DNA of 64,000 nucleotides from Spodoptera frugiperda (lineage: Eukaryota; Arthropoda; Insecta; Lepidoptera; Noctuidae). Location: positions 2,602,001-2,666,000 of the forward strand of contig NC_064238.1 of assembly GCF_023101765.2 (NCBI RefSeq). The letters are read 5' to 3'. Each line of letters opens with the position of its first letter. Within the stretch, counting starts at the first letter, position 1. The translations under genes were made by a program, and so were the position numbers. Under the pieces are notes generated by a model. It searched no databases, was not told where the DNA came from, and saw only the letters and a list, made by a program, of their open reading frames with translations. Below are positions 22,801-33,864 of this stretch, piece after piece.

Positions 22801-24222
22801 CAATTTCAGCAAAAAAAAGTACCTACATTTATATGACAGGTCTGTTTTATTCTTCGTACCGAATACCGAATACCGAAATAATCATCCCAATTATGCTTTC
22901 TGAGAATCGGTTGAAAATATTTCATTAAGCATTTTTAGGTAGCATCATTGTTATACAATATCGATTTGCAGTTTTGTTGATTAAAAATTATTACTTACTT
23001 ATATGTACATACTTTTTTTATAAACTGTCTTTGAAATTAACAAGAAGTGTCTTAAAAAGGTAAATTATAAGTAGTAGTTAACAAAAACGGTTATATTGTA
23101 GAAATCCTTTTAGTTCGAAGTGACCATCACGCTGTCTAACATAACATAGTTCAGACGTATCGGATATCACACACACTTTTTGTTTCGAAAGGAATAGTTC
23201 GATTCGTTCCAACAATGGCTTATTTTGTCTTAAAATAGAGAGAAAAAACTTACAATCAACATCTGAATAACTTGTAAATGTCATAATACTTCATTTAACA
23301 GAAATGCTTTCCTATCCTTTTTAAAGATTATGTTTATATTAGGATAAGTCTCAAAAGCCAAACAAAAATATGTTTTAACTTTAAGTGAATAAAGTGTAAT
23401 TCTATAAATTTTTAAAGCCTCTGGGTTTTGGGTGCTTGGATTTTGTAGTAGACGAGAATTTGTACCTATGTGTGTTAGGCAAATAGGTCGACTCTATTAC
23501 TGGTCGGTCTATAAATGGAACTAATAACACAGCTGACGAAAATAGGGTGACACACCTGGACGTAAGTTTCAGAGAAACTCGGCAGTGTTAGGTTATTATT
23601 GCAAAGACTTTGACACTACCAAATATAATGTACAGTAATGCTAATGAACTCGGACAAACTAATTATCTTCCAACTGATAAATAAAAACACATTGTCATGA
23701 AAGAAAACCTAAAACTCACAGAACCAAATCTCACTAAATACATTCTAATTATAATCGGTTAAGACGAAGCAGCCAAACATTCACAAAAATGCTCCAACAA
23801 AAGAAAAAAGTAACGATAAGCTCATAAGCTTTAGAAAAGGTAAAAAAACTACATACGGACTATTCACTAGCACCTTACAAGTCGATGGTCTAAACGAGAA
23901 TTGATCACCAAATTAACTAGGAACATCAGCCATTTTGTCCGCGGGGCGCGCATTGGAACGGGATAAGTAAGATACAACGAAAAAGGATTATGTTGGTACG
24001 TGTTTACGTAGGAGAATAAGATGTGATAATTTTTATATGGGTGTAGTATGGGTAACAAGGAATGTGGTAGCAAACGGTGAGAATAAAGTTATATTTATAA
24101 ATGAAAAAGGTTTTGTATGTAGCTATTGAAACTTTGATAATGATATACATGAAGTTAAGAAGCATGTAAAGATATGAAAACGTATGAGAAAGTGAGGAAT
24201 GATAATTATAACCTAAGTGCAA
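19817..24222. other. Non-coding DNA, no gene seen
   Basis: Several 60-75 codon frames on both strands overlap each other and carry no recognisable domain. Two of them (around 22703-22928) are overlapping frames on the same DNA. I found no repeat family with copies elsewhere in the window in this 4.4 kb. Confidence 0.45.
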
Positions 24223-24320
24223 GGGTGGATACCCTGGGCTCCGTATCGAAAAGCAGGAGTAGGAACGGGGTGATTTTTAGTCAGTAAGTAAAAAAAAAAA
24301 GTAAGTCTGACACTCTCTCG
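24223..24320 (+). mobile_element. SINE-like repeat family A, copy 6, with a poly(A) insertion
   Basis: The copy reads GGGCTCCGTATCGAAAAGCA, GGAGTAGGAACGGGGTG, ATTTTTAGTCAGTAAG and AGTCTGACACTCTCTCG. Between the GTCAGTAAG and GTCTGAC blocks, which are contiguous in all other copies, lies a run of eleven A flanked by the direct repeat AGTAAGT (24283-24289 and 24300-24306). The copy stops at about 24320 without the usual 3' tail and gives way to another repeat. Confidence 0.65.
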
Positions 24321-24485
24321 ACACAACGCGGCGATTGTCGCGCTGCTACTGTGTGTGTTGCGGAATGCTGCTCATGAACATGAGCCTCTAGTATGGCTTG
24401 AAACTAGTCGAGTTCCTCGTCAAACAGTTACATGAGTAAGCCGATAACATAATAATTAAGTATGTCTCACGAAAGTTATAATAAA
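24321..24485 (+). repeat. Interspersed repeat, lepidopteran type
   Basis: Blocks GTTGCGGAATGCTGCTCATG, TAGTATGGCTTGAAACTAGT, CGAGTTCCTCGTCAAACAGT, GAGTAAGCCGATAACATAAT and AATTAAGTATGTCTCACGAA match a repeat I know from noctuid genomes. Partial copies occur at 9893 and 13209-13298. It has no coding capacity and its class is unknown to me. Confidence 0.55.
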
Positions 24486-27212
24486 ATTATGACAAAAAGT
24501 TGTTCAACATTTGCTTTGGGCTGCTGAGATGACAAAGTATGACAGTCAATAAGCTAATCATTTCTTTGAGATCGAAAAATAAATAAAAGAAAGAAATTCT
24601 TACATGTCGCATGCAGTTCTATTAATTAATTAGACATTTTAGCTATAAACTACTATAATTATATTATATATTATACCGCAGTAATTATTTCGATTTTAAT
24701 CTAAGTGCAAGTTTAGTACGTTGGGTGGCTTCCTAAGCGATCGCTCAGAGCCTAAGTTTACAGTTTAGTTTCTCTGTCCTGGTACCCTCAGGTCAACTTG
24801 TACACGATGTAGTTTCCAAGGTTGGTAACTTGTGGAATAAGGGCAAACTTGTTACTCCATAACTTTGATTCATACATGCCAAGTAATAAATTGTAATGTA
24901 CTTATCCCCGTACTTGTATTGAAATTTTAAATAGGTATAATCCTCGAAAGATTAAGCAGAGATGACAGCACACGACCAATTATAAGATTGCCAAATGCGG
25001 GGCGACTATACTACATTTTGAAAAACGCAATTATATTTTGACGATTTATAGACCTCAAAATCTTACATTCGGTACTCGACCACCGTGGCAATCTGTTAAT
25101 ACGATTTACAACACAAAATTAAATTAAATACAAAATTCAGCAATAAAGCTGTCTAACACAAAATAATCACGGGAGAAATCCATCAAAAAATTGAAATAAA
25201 CATCAAAGAATAAAGTTACCTCGACTCGTGTTTTGAATTCTAAAACCTTTTTACAGGCGATCAATCTAAACTTTCCTAATAGTTCCAATCAAGGTTGAAA
25301 TGTATGAATTTGTTATTAATCAAAATCCGAAGATTTTGAATTTTATTAAGTCTTCAACTAGAGCACGGTTTGATCAATATTAAACTGTTTCTAGGTACCA
25401 ATTCATCTTTTTAACTTACGGTTTATTGGATTTAAAAAAACAAATTGAATTGAAACATAACTTATTGAAAAATGAACAATAAATCTTTATCGTTTAGGTC
25501 TACAATACATTACAACACATACATATTTTACGCAAAAATAAAATAATCGAATTAGAGTATCACTTCATTGGAAACCGAACAATAAATTCCAACCCTTTAA
25601 GTCTATAATCGACTATCAATTTTGCATATCGTACTGGCCAGTACAATTCTGACCAACAATTTGAAATACGAACTGCACAAATCATAGTACTCAACGACTT
25701 CCTAGAAGAGAAGCGAAGCTATTGTTGGCATTATCAAAAGCGCCTACATCTGTAGTTCAAAATGTTATCACTCCCTTTATGTACGATGCATGCACTATGC
25801 AAACCAGTATAAACTGACCGTCCAATGTACAGAAAGATCATACAAAGTGAGATCATAATAAACTGGTTTTGTATAGTTCGATGTGTAACCGTGTCCACGT
25901 TATGTCGATATAAGTTGAATCACGAAGTTGAAACAATACATTTCCTATGTCCATTGTCTTTGTGTTGAAAGTAGATTTAAGAAAGTGATACACTATGATA
26001 TGGGGCTGTGATAGCCCTGGTTTAGATGTTATAAAAATCTTTATGTAACAGGAATAGCAGGTGTAGCTGATATAAATAAAATCCTATTAATTTCCATTCA
26101 AAAAGAAATGATAAAGTATTTAGTAAATCTTTCCATTATCTCACATTGGGAACGGATTCAGACTTCATGCAAATAAACTTATTGAAAAAACATCAATACA
26201 TATTTGATCAGCGATCAAAAATAACAAATAAACATCAACTAAAACTATTCTAATTGTATCCTATTGAGAATTAGACCCAGGACCTAAAGGTCTGCATTCA
26301 GTCTTGTTAGCATTAAGACAATGGTGCGAATCCACGTTAATTAGGAGCCCTATGCATTGTTCTGGATGTTAAATAAATTAAATGTATCAAAATAAGGTTT
26401 TAGAGTATTGTTTGTTACAGAAACGTTCGTACATGGATTTAGTACAAACCTTTTAGGTAATGTTTTCTTGTTATATTCTGAAAAGGAGTTGCAGGACATT
26501 TGGAGATGTTTAAAGAGGGTTATAGTATAATATAGCTCTATTGCATTATAATATAAAAAAACTATTGAAATATTAGCAACATCGAATCAAACACAAAAGA
26601 GTATTAAAACGAATGTATCTAACAATAAATTATTTGATTTGATTTGAACTAAAACTTCGTTTCATCGTTTCGCAGTTACAAATCTGAATTCTAACCACTC
26701 GACTAAACAAATCAGTTCTTATAATAGATATGAGGTCTAGAAACAGTAGTACAATAAACTAGAGATAATCCAAAACGTCACCTTTCCATAATCACCCCTT
26801 AAACTTCAGAACTAAATTGACTTCTAATGAGTTTCAAACAGGGATCATGGTCTACATACACTCGATCATTGTCAAAAATGACAATCGCAGTGATAGTGGA
26901 TGACTTTCAAATAAATTCAACGTTCATTAGATTCGCTTGCAGGGGACCATTCTCTGTAGAACTAATGTTTTAGATTCAACCATTAACGCGATCTGGTTCG
27001 TGATTTAAAACTGACACACTGGTTTGTAGAATGTCTAACAGTAGCAATTAATTTATTATGTAATTCAAGATTTTGTAGTATTTTCTTCGTCAGTGGTATT
27101 TGTAGTGTAGCTTGGTTTACAGTGACAAGATCAAAATATTTAAAAAATAGAATTATGTCGGTTAAATTATTGTTAAAATTTTGATTTCCATAAAATAGGT
27201 ATTTCCAATATA
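24486..27212. other. AT-rich non-coding DNA, no gene seen
   Basis: Nothing is supported here. A 92-codon minus-strand frame ends inside the left arm of the foldback element and its C-terminal part lies outside it, so it is a chance frame crossing the insertion boundary. A short palindrome, ATTGTCAAAAATGACAAT, lies near 26867-26884. Confidence 0.5.
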
Positions 27213-27717
27213 CAGGGTGACTTTGAATTCGACGTATTCCTCTCGGGAGGTGATAATACAACTAATTTCCTACAAAAATAGCCCCGAAGTCCTTGGGCGG
27301 AAAGTGGCTAGTTTCTGAGATATTCAACATTTTTGGTTTTGGTAAAAAAATCCCGAATTGATTACAAAAACATCAATAAATAAAAAAGTACTGGTTGGAT
27401 TTTAGTTATTTTAGTTTTAATCAGTTGCCAATACATCAGTTATCATTTATAAATACTAATAATGGCAGAAATATCATTCGTTTTAAAATAGCAAGTAATT
27501 TCCTATGAAATTTTGTTTTGTTTTACTAATTTGGTCAATAGATAACTGGATTTATTTCGAAAAAAATATATGACACTAAGCGTACAAACTATTAGAAAAA
27601 CTTCCTTGGTTTATTAGCTACCCAGAAACGTAAAATTATTTACAAAATTCCCAAAAACAAATGAATTATTTGATGATAAGTAGAATGTAAAGAGAAAAGC
27701 GTAATTTCAAAAACATC

Positions 27718-28104
27718 TTAATTTGCAAAATTTTGTTCAAAATGATCTTCCCTACGACGAATACATGCTCGAACACACTTTCTTATCTCTATGACGTTCA
27801 TTCTTGGGCTGAATATGCGTCTTATTTCGTCACTATGTTTCGGAGAAGAATTTCGATGCTCGGCCAATTCCCTCTGCATAAACAAGGGACTTCATGTAAA
27901 AATCAACCAGCGTTAGATTTAGACACCGCGCTTGCCATGTAGTTGGACACCCATGCCAATATAACGCCTGGGAACCCAGGTATCCAACCATTGCCCCACA
28001 GTAGTTCGATAGTGCGCTGCATAAACTATCACAATATCCATTTTAGCCACAAAAAAGTCAACAAAATCCGAAAAAAGTAAACCATCGCTAGCGCATCGCG
28101 GTTT
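27718..28104 (-). pseudogene. Decayed Tc1/mariner transposase C-terminus, left arm
   Basis: Minus-strand translation shows AAHYRTTVGQWLDTWVPRRY followed by IGMGVQLHG. This matches the region after the second catalytic aspartate of insect mariner-like transposases, where families have a HY..V..WL...FP.RWIGR.G pattern. Frames then shift: DFYMKSLVYAEGIGRASKF, then IEIRKCVRACIRRREDHFEQ, ending at a TAA at 27718-27720. The HFEQ-type end is typical of these transposases. The expected QDGA-like catalytic motif reads VIVYA, so the aspartate is lost. At least one frameshift and an internal stop are visible. It is the mirror image of the copy in the right arm. Confidence 0.75.
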
Positions 28105-28267
28105 TAATTCAAATGTTTGCATGATCATAAATAATTATTTGATTGGACTTTTCATCCAACAATTTAAATGGTGAGAATTATGTAAAAAAAAATAAGGATT
28201 GTGAAATTTGAATTTAGAAACAAGATGAATTAACTTATTCTACTTATTGAATTAATTTATTAATTTG

Positions 28268-28602
28268 ATTGACGAATTTATTCCACATGACGATTGTCAA
28301 GTGCATTATCGAACTACTGTGCGGCAATGGTCGAAAACATTAATTGTCAGGCATTGGATTAGTAGGGCGGTCCAACTACATGGCATGCACCTAACGCCGC
28401 CGGTTGATTCTTACATGAAGTCCCTTGTTTATACAGAAGGAATTGGCCGTGTATCGTAATTCTTCTCCGAAACATATTTGAAGATAATTACGAAATAAGA
28501 TGCATATTCAGTTCAAGAGTGAACGTTATAGAGATAAGGAAGTGTGTTCGAGCATGTATTTGTCATAGGGAAGATCATTTTGAACAAAATTTTGCAAATT
28601 AA
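28268..28602 (+). pseudogene. Decayed Tc1/mariner transposase C-terminus, right arm
   Basis: The plus strand gives HDDCQVHYRTTVRQWSKTLI, then VRHWISRAVQLHG, then VDSYMKSLVYTEGIGR. After a frame change come VNVIEIRKCVRACICHREDH and FEQNFAN, with a TAA at 28600-28602. It keeps an aspartate before the HY motif (DDCQVHY), where the left arm has lost it, so the left arm has decayed more at this site. The stop and C-terminal residues are shared with the left arm. No full gene can be read. Confidence 0.75.
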
Positions 28603-29107
28603 GATGTTTTTGAAATTACGCTTTTCTCTTTACACTCTACTTATCATCAATTAATTCATTTGTTTTTGGGAAAATTGTAAATAATTTTACGTTTCTGGGT
28701 AGCTAATAAACCAAGGAAGTTTTTCTAATAGTTTGTACGCTCAGTGTCATATATTTTTTTCGAAATAAATCCAGTTATCTATTGACCAAATTAGTGAAAC
28801 AAAACAAAATTTCATAGGAAATTACTTGCTATTTTAAAACGAATGATATTTCTGCTATTATTCGTATTTATAAATGTTAACTGATGTATTGGCAACTGAT
28901 TAAAACTAAAATAATTAAAATCCAACCAGTATTTTTTTATTTATTGATGTTTTTGTAATCAATTCGGGATTTTTTTACCAAAACCAAAAATGTTGAATAT
29001 CTCAGAAACTAGCCACTTTCCGCCCAAGGACCTCAGGGCTATTTTTGTAGGAAATTAGTTGTATTATCACCTCCCGAGAGGAATACGTCGAATTCAAAGT
29101 CACCCTG

Positions 29108-29851
29108 TATAAAACAAATGTTACTATTAACAGTATTTGTGTGATATCATAAAACGAATCTAATCACTTTAGTTTTCACTTAATGTTCCAAATATTGGGC
29201 CATTTTACTGTCCGTATGCAACACAATTATGATGATGACTCAGCAATCTAAAGTAATGCGTGTGTGGATGTATGGGGTTGCGATGTTAAATTTATTAAAC
29301 TAAATTAATAACCCTGCTGATCTGATGTAAGCTCATCTTAGCGAAATCAACATTACAGGGGTTCGTATATTCCCACATTATTAGAAAAGTGAAAAGATCA
29401 AAGGACAGACAAAATGATAAATGAAATTGTATACCAACAGATTCATAACAAAATATTTACACAACCCTCTCGTTATCCCTCTTATAGTTACAAACAATTT
29501 AATAGTATTAAAACCCGCGCCAGGGATCGTACAGTTGTTGTTTTATAAATAAACGAAACGGACCGACAATGGTACGAAATAATAAAGTTCGACCTGTGCC
29601 CGAACAAACTAACATTCGAATAAAAATTGGACGTCTAACTCTCATCGCAATAGCTTATGTCTAGGAAAAAATACTGGTGTAAACAAACGGCATCGGTGTT
29701 TCTATTTTTAAAGTTGCCTTTATTAAATTTGAGAGTTGCAGCAGCCCTTCAGATAGAGGGGTGAGGTTTTATTAGGGGCGACTAACGAGTGCCGATAAGG
29801 AGGTATAATGCCCCTCTGTGTGATTGCTGGTTCAAATTAAAAGTTGAAGCG
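29108..29851. other. AT-rich non-coding DNA
   Basis: I see no feature between the foldback element and the reading frame at 29852. Confidence 0.5.
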
Positions 29852-30085
29852 ATGTTACATGTGGAGAAACGTACGTGCAAAAGAATGACCAACAGTAATA
29901 CAAGCGGGATGTTGGTAAAAAGCAAATCCTCGAAGAACATGGACACAACAGAACTCTGGAAGGAAGTAATGAGCACAATTTTGAATGAGACACATTTAGA
30001 TCGCAACTTTTCATCGCGTATTAATAAATGTAGACTAAGCACTACCTTACTTGCAAAAGTCGCACTGCGTTTTTTAGCCCTATAG
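29852..30085 (+). CDS. Coding-like small ORF, unknown
   Basis: From the first ATG in this frame the ORF is 77 codons. Composition is protein-like, with many purine-first codons and stretches such as VKSKSSKNMDTTELWKEVMS and TILNETHLDRNFSSRINKC. It has no signal peptide, membrane segment or domain that I recognise. A longer minus-strand frame (29782-30216, 144 codons) overlaps it. The plus strand is favoured by codon pattern, but both could be accidental. It may be a remnant of a mobile element or a captured exon. Confidence 0.25.
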   Translation: MLHVEKRTCKRMTNSNTSGMLVKSKSSKNMDTTELWKEVMSTILNETHLDRNFSSRINKCRLSTTLLAKVALRFLAL

Positions 30086-31269
30086 ATAATTTTATCAGAT
30101 GTCCTCATAAAAAATACCCTCAACTCTGGTTCACGATTAGATTTATAGGTGACATGTACAGTTAATCCCGCTTCATCCCTACAAATTGTACCATCAGCAG
30201 TAGGGGGCAAAACCATCCACTGTTTAATCTGCAGTTCAATCTTGACTTAAATGAACACCTAGATGTTCCCCTGTATCGATTGTAGGATAGTGTTAAGCCA
30301 CTGGTTTTGCTAATGAATTGATTTGCCACGTTCGTCAATTTATAATGGAATTCATTGGATCCCGTGCAGGGATTTCGGGGTAGTTCAAAGGGTTAAGGAA
30401 TTAGGTGCTTGGTATTTTTTTCGCAAAAATAAATTGATATTTGAATTTTATTTTAGATTTTTGTTTTGAATTGAATATAATGTTTTGTTCATCACTTTTC
30501 CTAATTATTTCATAAAAAATATATATTTTGAATAAATTAGTTTTAAGGACTACGCAAATAATTTTCAACAGTATGATGACTCAACGCTGTAGTTTCTTTC
30601 TTTGCAACAACGCAGCATTTTACTGCAGTACAGAAAATCGATGGAATGTTACTGCAAAGGATTTAATTAAACACCATTGAAGCGTCCCATTCCCAAACAT
30701 CAAAATAGTAAATCCAAATACAAATGGGACGCAAACCATTAAGTTTTATTGTCGTACTGTTCACTCCTTTATTTGGACGATAAGGAGTTCTATCATATTG
30801 ATTGGGTATTGCCCCGTAGGAACTAAGCCCCGTTGCATGGCAAATTCACATTCACATCCCCTATACTTTATGATGGCATAGCACTAAAAAACCCTTATAT
30901 TGGACCCCCTTTCCTATCTGTAATGGGTCCTTATCATCTTTATATACGTAAAGCCTGTCTTTTCGTACAAAAACACGGCAAATGCATTGTCCTTCCCTTC
31001 GCTAAAAAATAAATCCTTCGACTTATCTTCGAAGATAACGTGAGATTTATTCCTGTGTGTGTCAATCTACCTTTATATGAGTACGGTGACTTTTGTTTAT
31101 TGAATTTGGAGGAGGTGACGTCATTTATTATTCGTTTTGAGAAATTGTTCAAGTAGGTTCAAACACGATCTATTATTGGGACGCTGACTATTTCTTTGTT
31201 TAGATGGATTGCAGTGTGCGACTCATGCAACATCTGATTTTGAGTTTCGATTCTCTACTTGCATTTAAG
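30086..31269. other. Non-coding DNA, no gene seen
   Basis: Part of the 144-codon minus-strand frame (30086-30216) lies here, with a possible GTAAGG splice donor near 30050 at its interior. No gene model can be built. Other frames are short. Confidence 0.45.
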
Positions 31270-31396
31270 TCTAACTGCCGTACACAGAGACATTTAATGA
31301 TTACTTAAACTATTTCTTACTAACAAATTTATATAGAAATCAATTCCTAAAGACTGGGTCAAGTAACCATTAAATGACTCGAAGGAAAGTGGTTAA
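31270..31396. mobile_element. Palindromic MITE, family B, copy 1
   Basis: The left arm reads TCTAACTGCCGTACACAGAG then ACATTTAATGATTACTTAAA. The right arm, read inward on the other strand, gives GAGTCATTTAATGGTTACTT. The shared CATTTAATG.TTACTTAA core in opposite orientation makes a folded structure of about 125 bp. Related copies are at 47806-47912, 52531-52580 (half) and 58215-58330. No coding capacity remains. Confidence 0.6.
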
Positions 31397-32878
31397 TTTT
31401 TAAACTTCAACCAAGTGTTCAGTCTTTGTGTGACTAACGGTCCATTCTGACAATAATCACTCTTGTTGTCTTTGCTTCTAAGTCAAATCATTATTTATAG
31501 AGTACCTATCTTACACACCACAATTTACCACAACTATAATTAGTACCACAAGAATACTTAACATTAACACAATATTGTTGCCTTTGCGTGTATGTTTTTT
31601 CTATATAAACATTCAATAAAGATTATTGCACCAAAAAATTGCCTAACAATCCATCATCATTCTTTAAATGAAGAGACCAGGAACTATACCCTAGCCTGCC
31701 TAGTACCCAGTACGTTATCGCCATAAGTGAGGCGGCACGTGCTAGCCATATTGAGTTACAACCCCTTCAACACCAATCCACAATAACTTATGATAGTCAG
31801 TTATTTAGTAAAATATGTGCCACAAGATAAGCTGGTGTTAAGTTCTCTAAATTGCTTTGAATATTATTTATTTTTTGTATTCTCATCTCGTTGGGTTATC
31901 ATACTGTTATCGGGTGTTGGTGATCTTTGGTTTCAATTGTGTCTAAAGTTGGTTTTTGTTGCAAGTAGGAGGACATGGATTAAAAATGAGAGGGATGGTG
32001 TCAATACCATAATGTGTTTATTTTTTGCTTTTTGGAATGGGATTGGGGCTGTGGCTTGACCTCCTGGACCTCCTCCTCCTTTCTGCAGGGCAGAAACATT
32101 ACTTGTCTAATAAAACAGAAACAAGTTATAATAAGATTTATTCTAAATTGCGTTTTCGGTTTGAGTCACTATATTTCAGTATTTGTAATATGCTTTCATT
32201 GCTTTAATTATCTTTATACATAATGATTACTACATTTAAGTCTACATTAAATAAAAACACATTTTTCAATAATCGGCTTTATAATTTGTTTCTATAATTT
32301 TGTATATATTTATTTTGTTGTTATTTATTTTAAATTGATTAAGTATAAATTCAAAACGTATTTGTTAATATTTTTCGCTATTTTTCGAAAATGTTATAAA
32401 TATCAGTACGTTATTTTGTATCGTTTTAATTTGAAAATCATTACAATTTTTATGATCATAATATTATGAACTAACAGTATTTCGCAACATATTGTATGTG
32501 TACGAAGGAAGGTTAAAAACAAGTACAACAAACTGTTTCCAATCTCCTTACAAGTATGAGCAAGGATACAGGATGTTGTTGAAAAAAACATTGTCTTTTG
32601 TAAATTTTAAAAGATTAAGAGCAATTGTTTCTTATAAGAGTGTTGATTTCTGTTTGCACATTAAATGCTTGTGGAATGTTCACCTTGTATCTGTATCTAT
32701 TTTTTAAAATCGTGTCTGTATTGAAATAAATACTTGTAACAAAAAGAAAATGCAATTTTATAGCATTTTTGACATCACGTAACATGGTTTCGGCGAATTC
32801 ATTCCAGTACTATATCACATTTTCCCTGTGTTTGATTGGACAGAATTTCAGTAACTTTGTTCTGTACCAAAATAAAAA
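31397..32878. other. AT-rich non-coding DNA, no gene seen
   Basis: Three overlapping frames at 31790-32223 and two at 32403-32707 share the same DNA and show no domain. They look like chance frames in a T-rich stretch. Confidence 0.5.
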
Positions 32879-32997
32879 TCTATACTTATAATAAATCTGT
32901 AGAGAGGTCAATTCTGTACATGAAATATATTTCCAAAATAACTATCAGCGGGTGATTAGTAATCGATACTGATGCCCAAAATGCAATCAGAAAATTT

Positions 32998-33046
<49 letters not shown>

Positions 33047-33436
33047 ATGTTCTTTATAGAAACAAAAACCGCTCGACAGATTTCAACGAAACTTGGTATA
33101 ATTGTTCTTCATACTCCTGGGCAGGTTATAGTATACTTTTCATCACGCTACGATCAATAGGAGCAGAGCAGTGAAGGGAAATGTTGGGAAAACAGGAGAA
33201 CTTACTCCATTTTTTAAGCTTCCGTCGCGTGTGCAGCCTTAATGGTTAAAGCTACACAGAAATCATGTATCACGGAAATGTTCTCCTTAAAATTGTTTAA
33301 AAAATATTCCACGACAGCAAATGTCTATCTCTTATGGTTGACTCACAATAACACGTATAACTCCCGATAGCTTAGCAGTTCTGAGCTTTCTGATTATATT
33401 TGTCTACTCTTACGTTTATAACACTCTCATTCATTC
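32879..33436 (+). mobile_element. Helitron-like element, first of two adjacent copies
   Basis: It starts TCTATACTTATAATAAATCT with the canonical 5' TC of lepidopteran Helitrons, then TGTAGAGAGGTCAATTCTG. It carries the TCTG microsatellite (33001-33045), then GACAGATTTCAACGAAACTT and GGTATAATTGTTCTTCATAC blocks. Unlike the second copy it lacks the GCGGGCGGAAGCTAG end. The copy is either truncated or was interrupted by the second. The 62-codon frame over the microsatellite is not a gene. Confidence 0.55.
33001..33045 (+). repeat. TCTG tetranucleotide microsatellite
   Basis: About eleven uninterrupted GTCT/TCTG units lie within the Helitron-like element, at the position where such elements often carry this repeat. 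It is likely polymorphic in length. Confidence 0.9.
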
Positions 33437-33864
33437 ATTCATATTATAATAAAATCTGTAGGAGGGTCAATTCCATTGAAAATATTGAAAGAATAAATAC
33501 AGGGGGTGTTACTGGATCGACAAATATATGATTAATTTTTTATCTGTCTGTTTTCAGGCATCACGTGAAAAGTAACGGTTGATTTCGATGAAACTTGGTA
33601 TAATTTAAACCTTATTATCCTGGGCATAAAATAGGATACTTTTTATCCTGGAAAAATACTTAGAAAAAAATCTTCAATTCTACAGAATGCGAGCTCAACA
33701 GCAGTAGCTCAATAGAGGGATCTCCTTAATTATTATGGGCCTCGCCGTATTTAGGTCCAATAGATATTTATAAGATGTCATTGTCAGAGTTACACAAAAT
33801 GGAGAAATAAAACTTCCACGCGAAGACCGACATCCGCGCGGACGGAGTCGCGGGCGGAAGCTAG
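33437..33864 (+). mobile_element. Helitron-like element, second copy with CTAG end
   Basis: It repeats the 5' block of the first copy (ATAATAAAATCTGTAGGAGG, GTCAATTCCATTGAAAATAT). It then has ATGAAACTTGGTATAATTTA, AAATAGGATACTTTTTATCC, and the GC-rich 3' end GGACGGAGTCGCGGGCGGAA then GCTAG, with CTAG at 33861-33864 and a T after it. This is a good match to the 3' end of non-autonomous Helitrons. No Rep/helicase coding sequence is present. Confidence 0.65.

Larger units (their letters stand above)
27213..29107. mobile_element. Tc1/mariner-type foldback transposon (1.9 kb palindrome)
   Basis: The element starts CAGGGTGACTTTGAATTCGA at 27213 and ends with the exact reverse complement at 29107. 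It is flanked by TA on both sides (27211-27212 and 29108-29109), the target duplication of the IS630/Tc1/mariner superfamily. The outer 50 bases of the two ends are identical. The arms run 27213-28018 and 28301-29107, about 806 bp each, with a loop of about 280 bp. Differences are scattered single bases plus one small insertion in the right arm (near 28480). Each arm carries the 3' half of a transposase gene, so the element is two inverted copies of one transposon end. It cannot encode a working transposase. If transcribed it would fold into a long double-stranded RNA. Confidence 0.85.

Noticed and set aside
27733..27942. 69-codon plus-strand frame in the left arm of the foldback
   Set aside because: It is the antisense of the decayed transposase C-terminus.
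29782..30216. 144-codon minus-strand frame, the longest in the window
   Set aside because: It overlaps a more coding-like plus frame, has no recognisable domain, and becomes hydrophobic and T-rich in its second half. Its N-terminal part is discussed as a finding but it is not called as a gene.
32972..33160. 62-codon frame with repeated LSVC
   Set aside because: It is the translation of the TCTG microsatellite inside a Helitron-like element.
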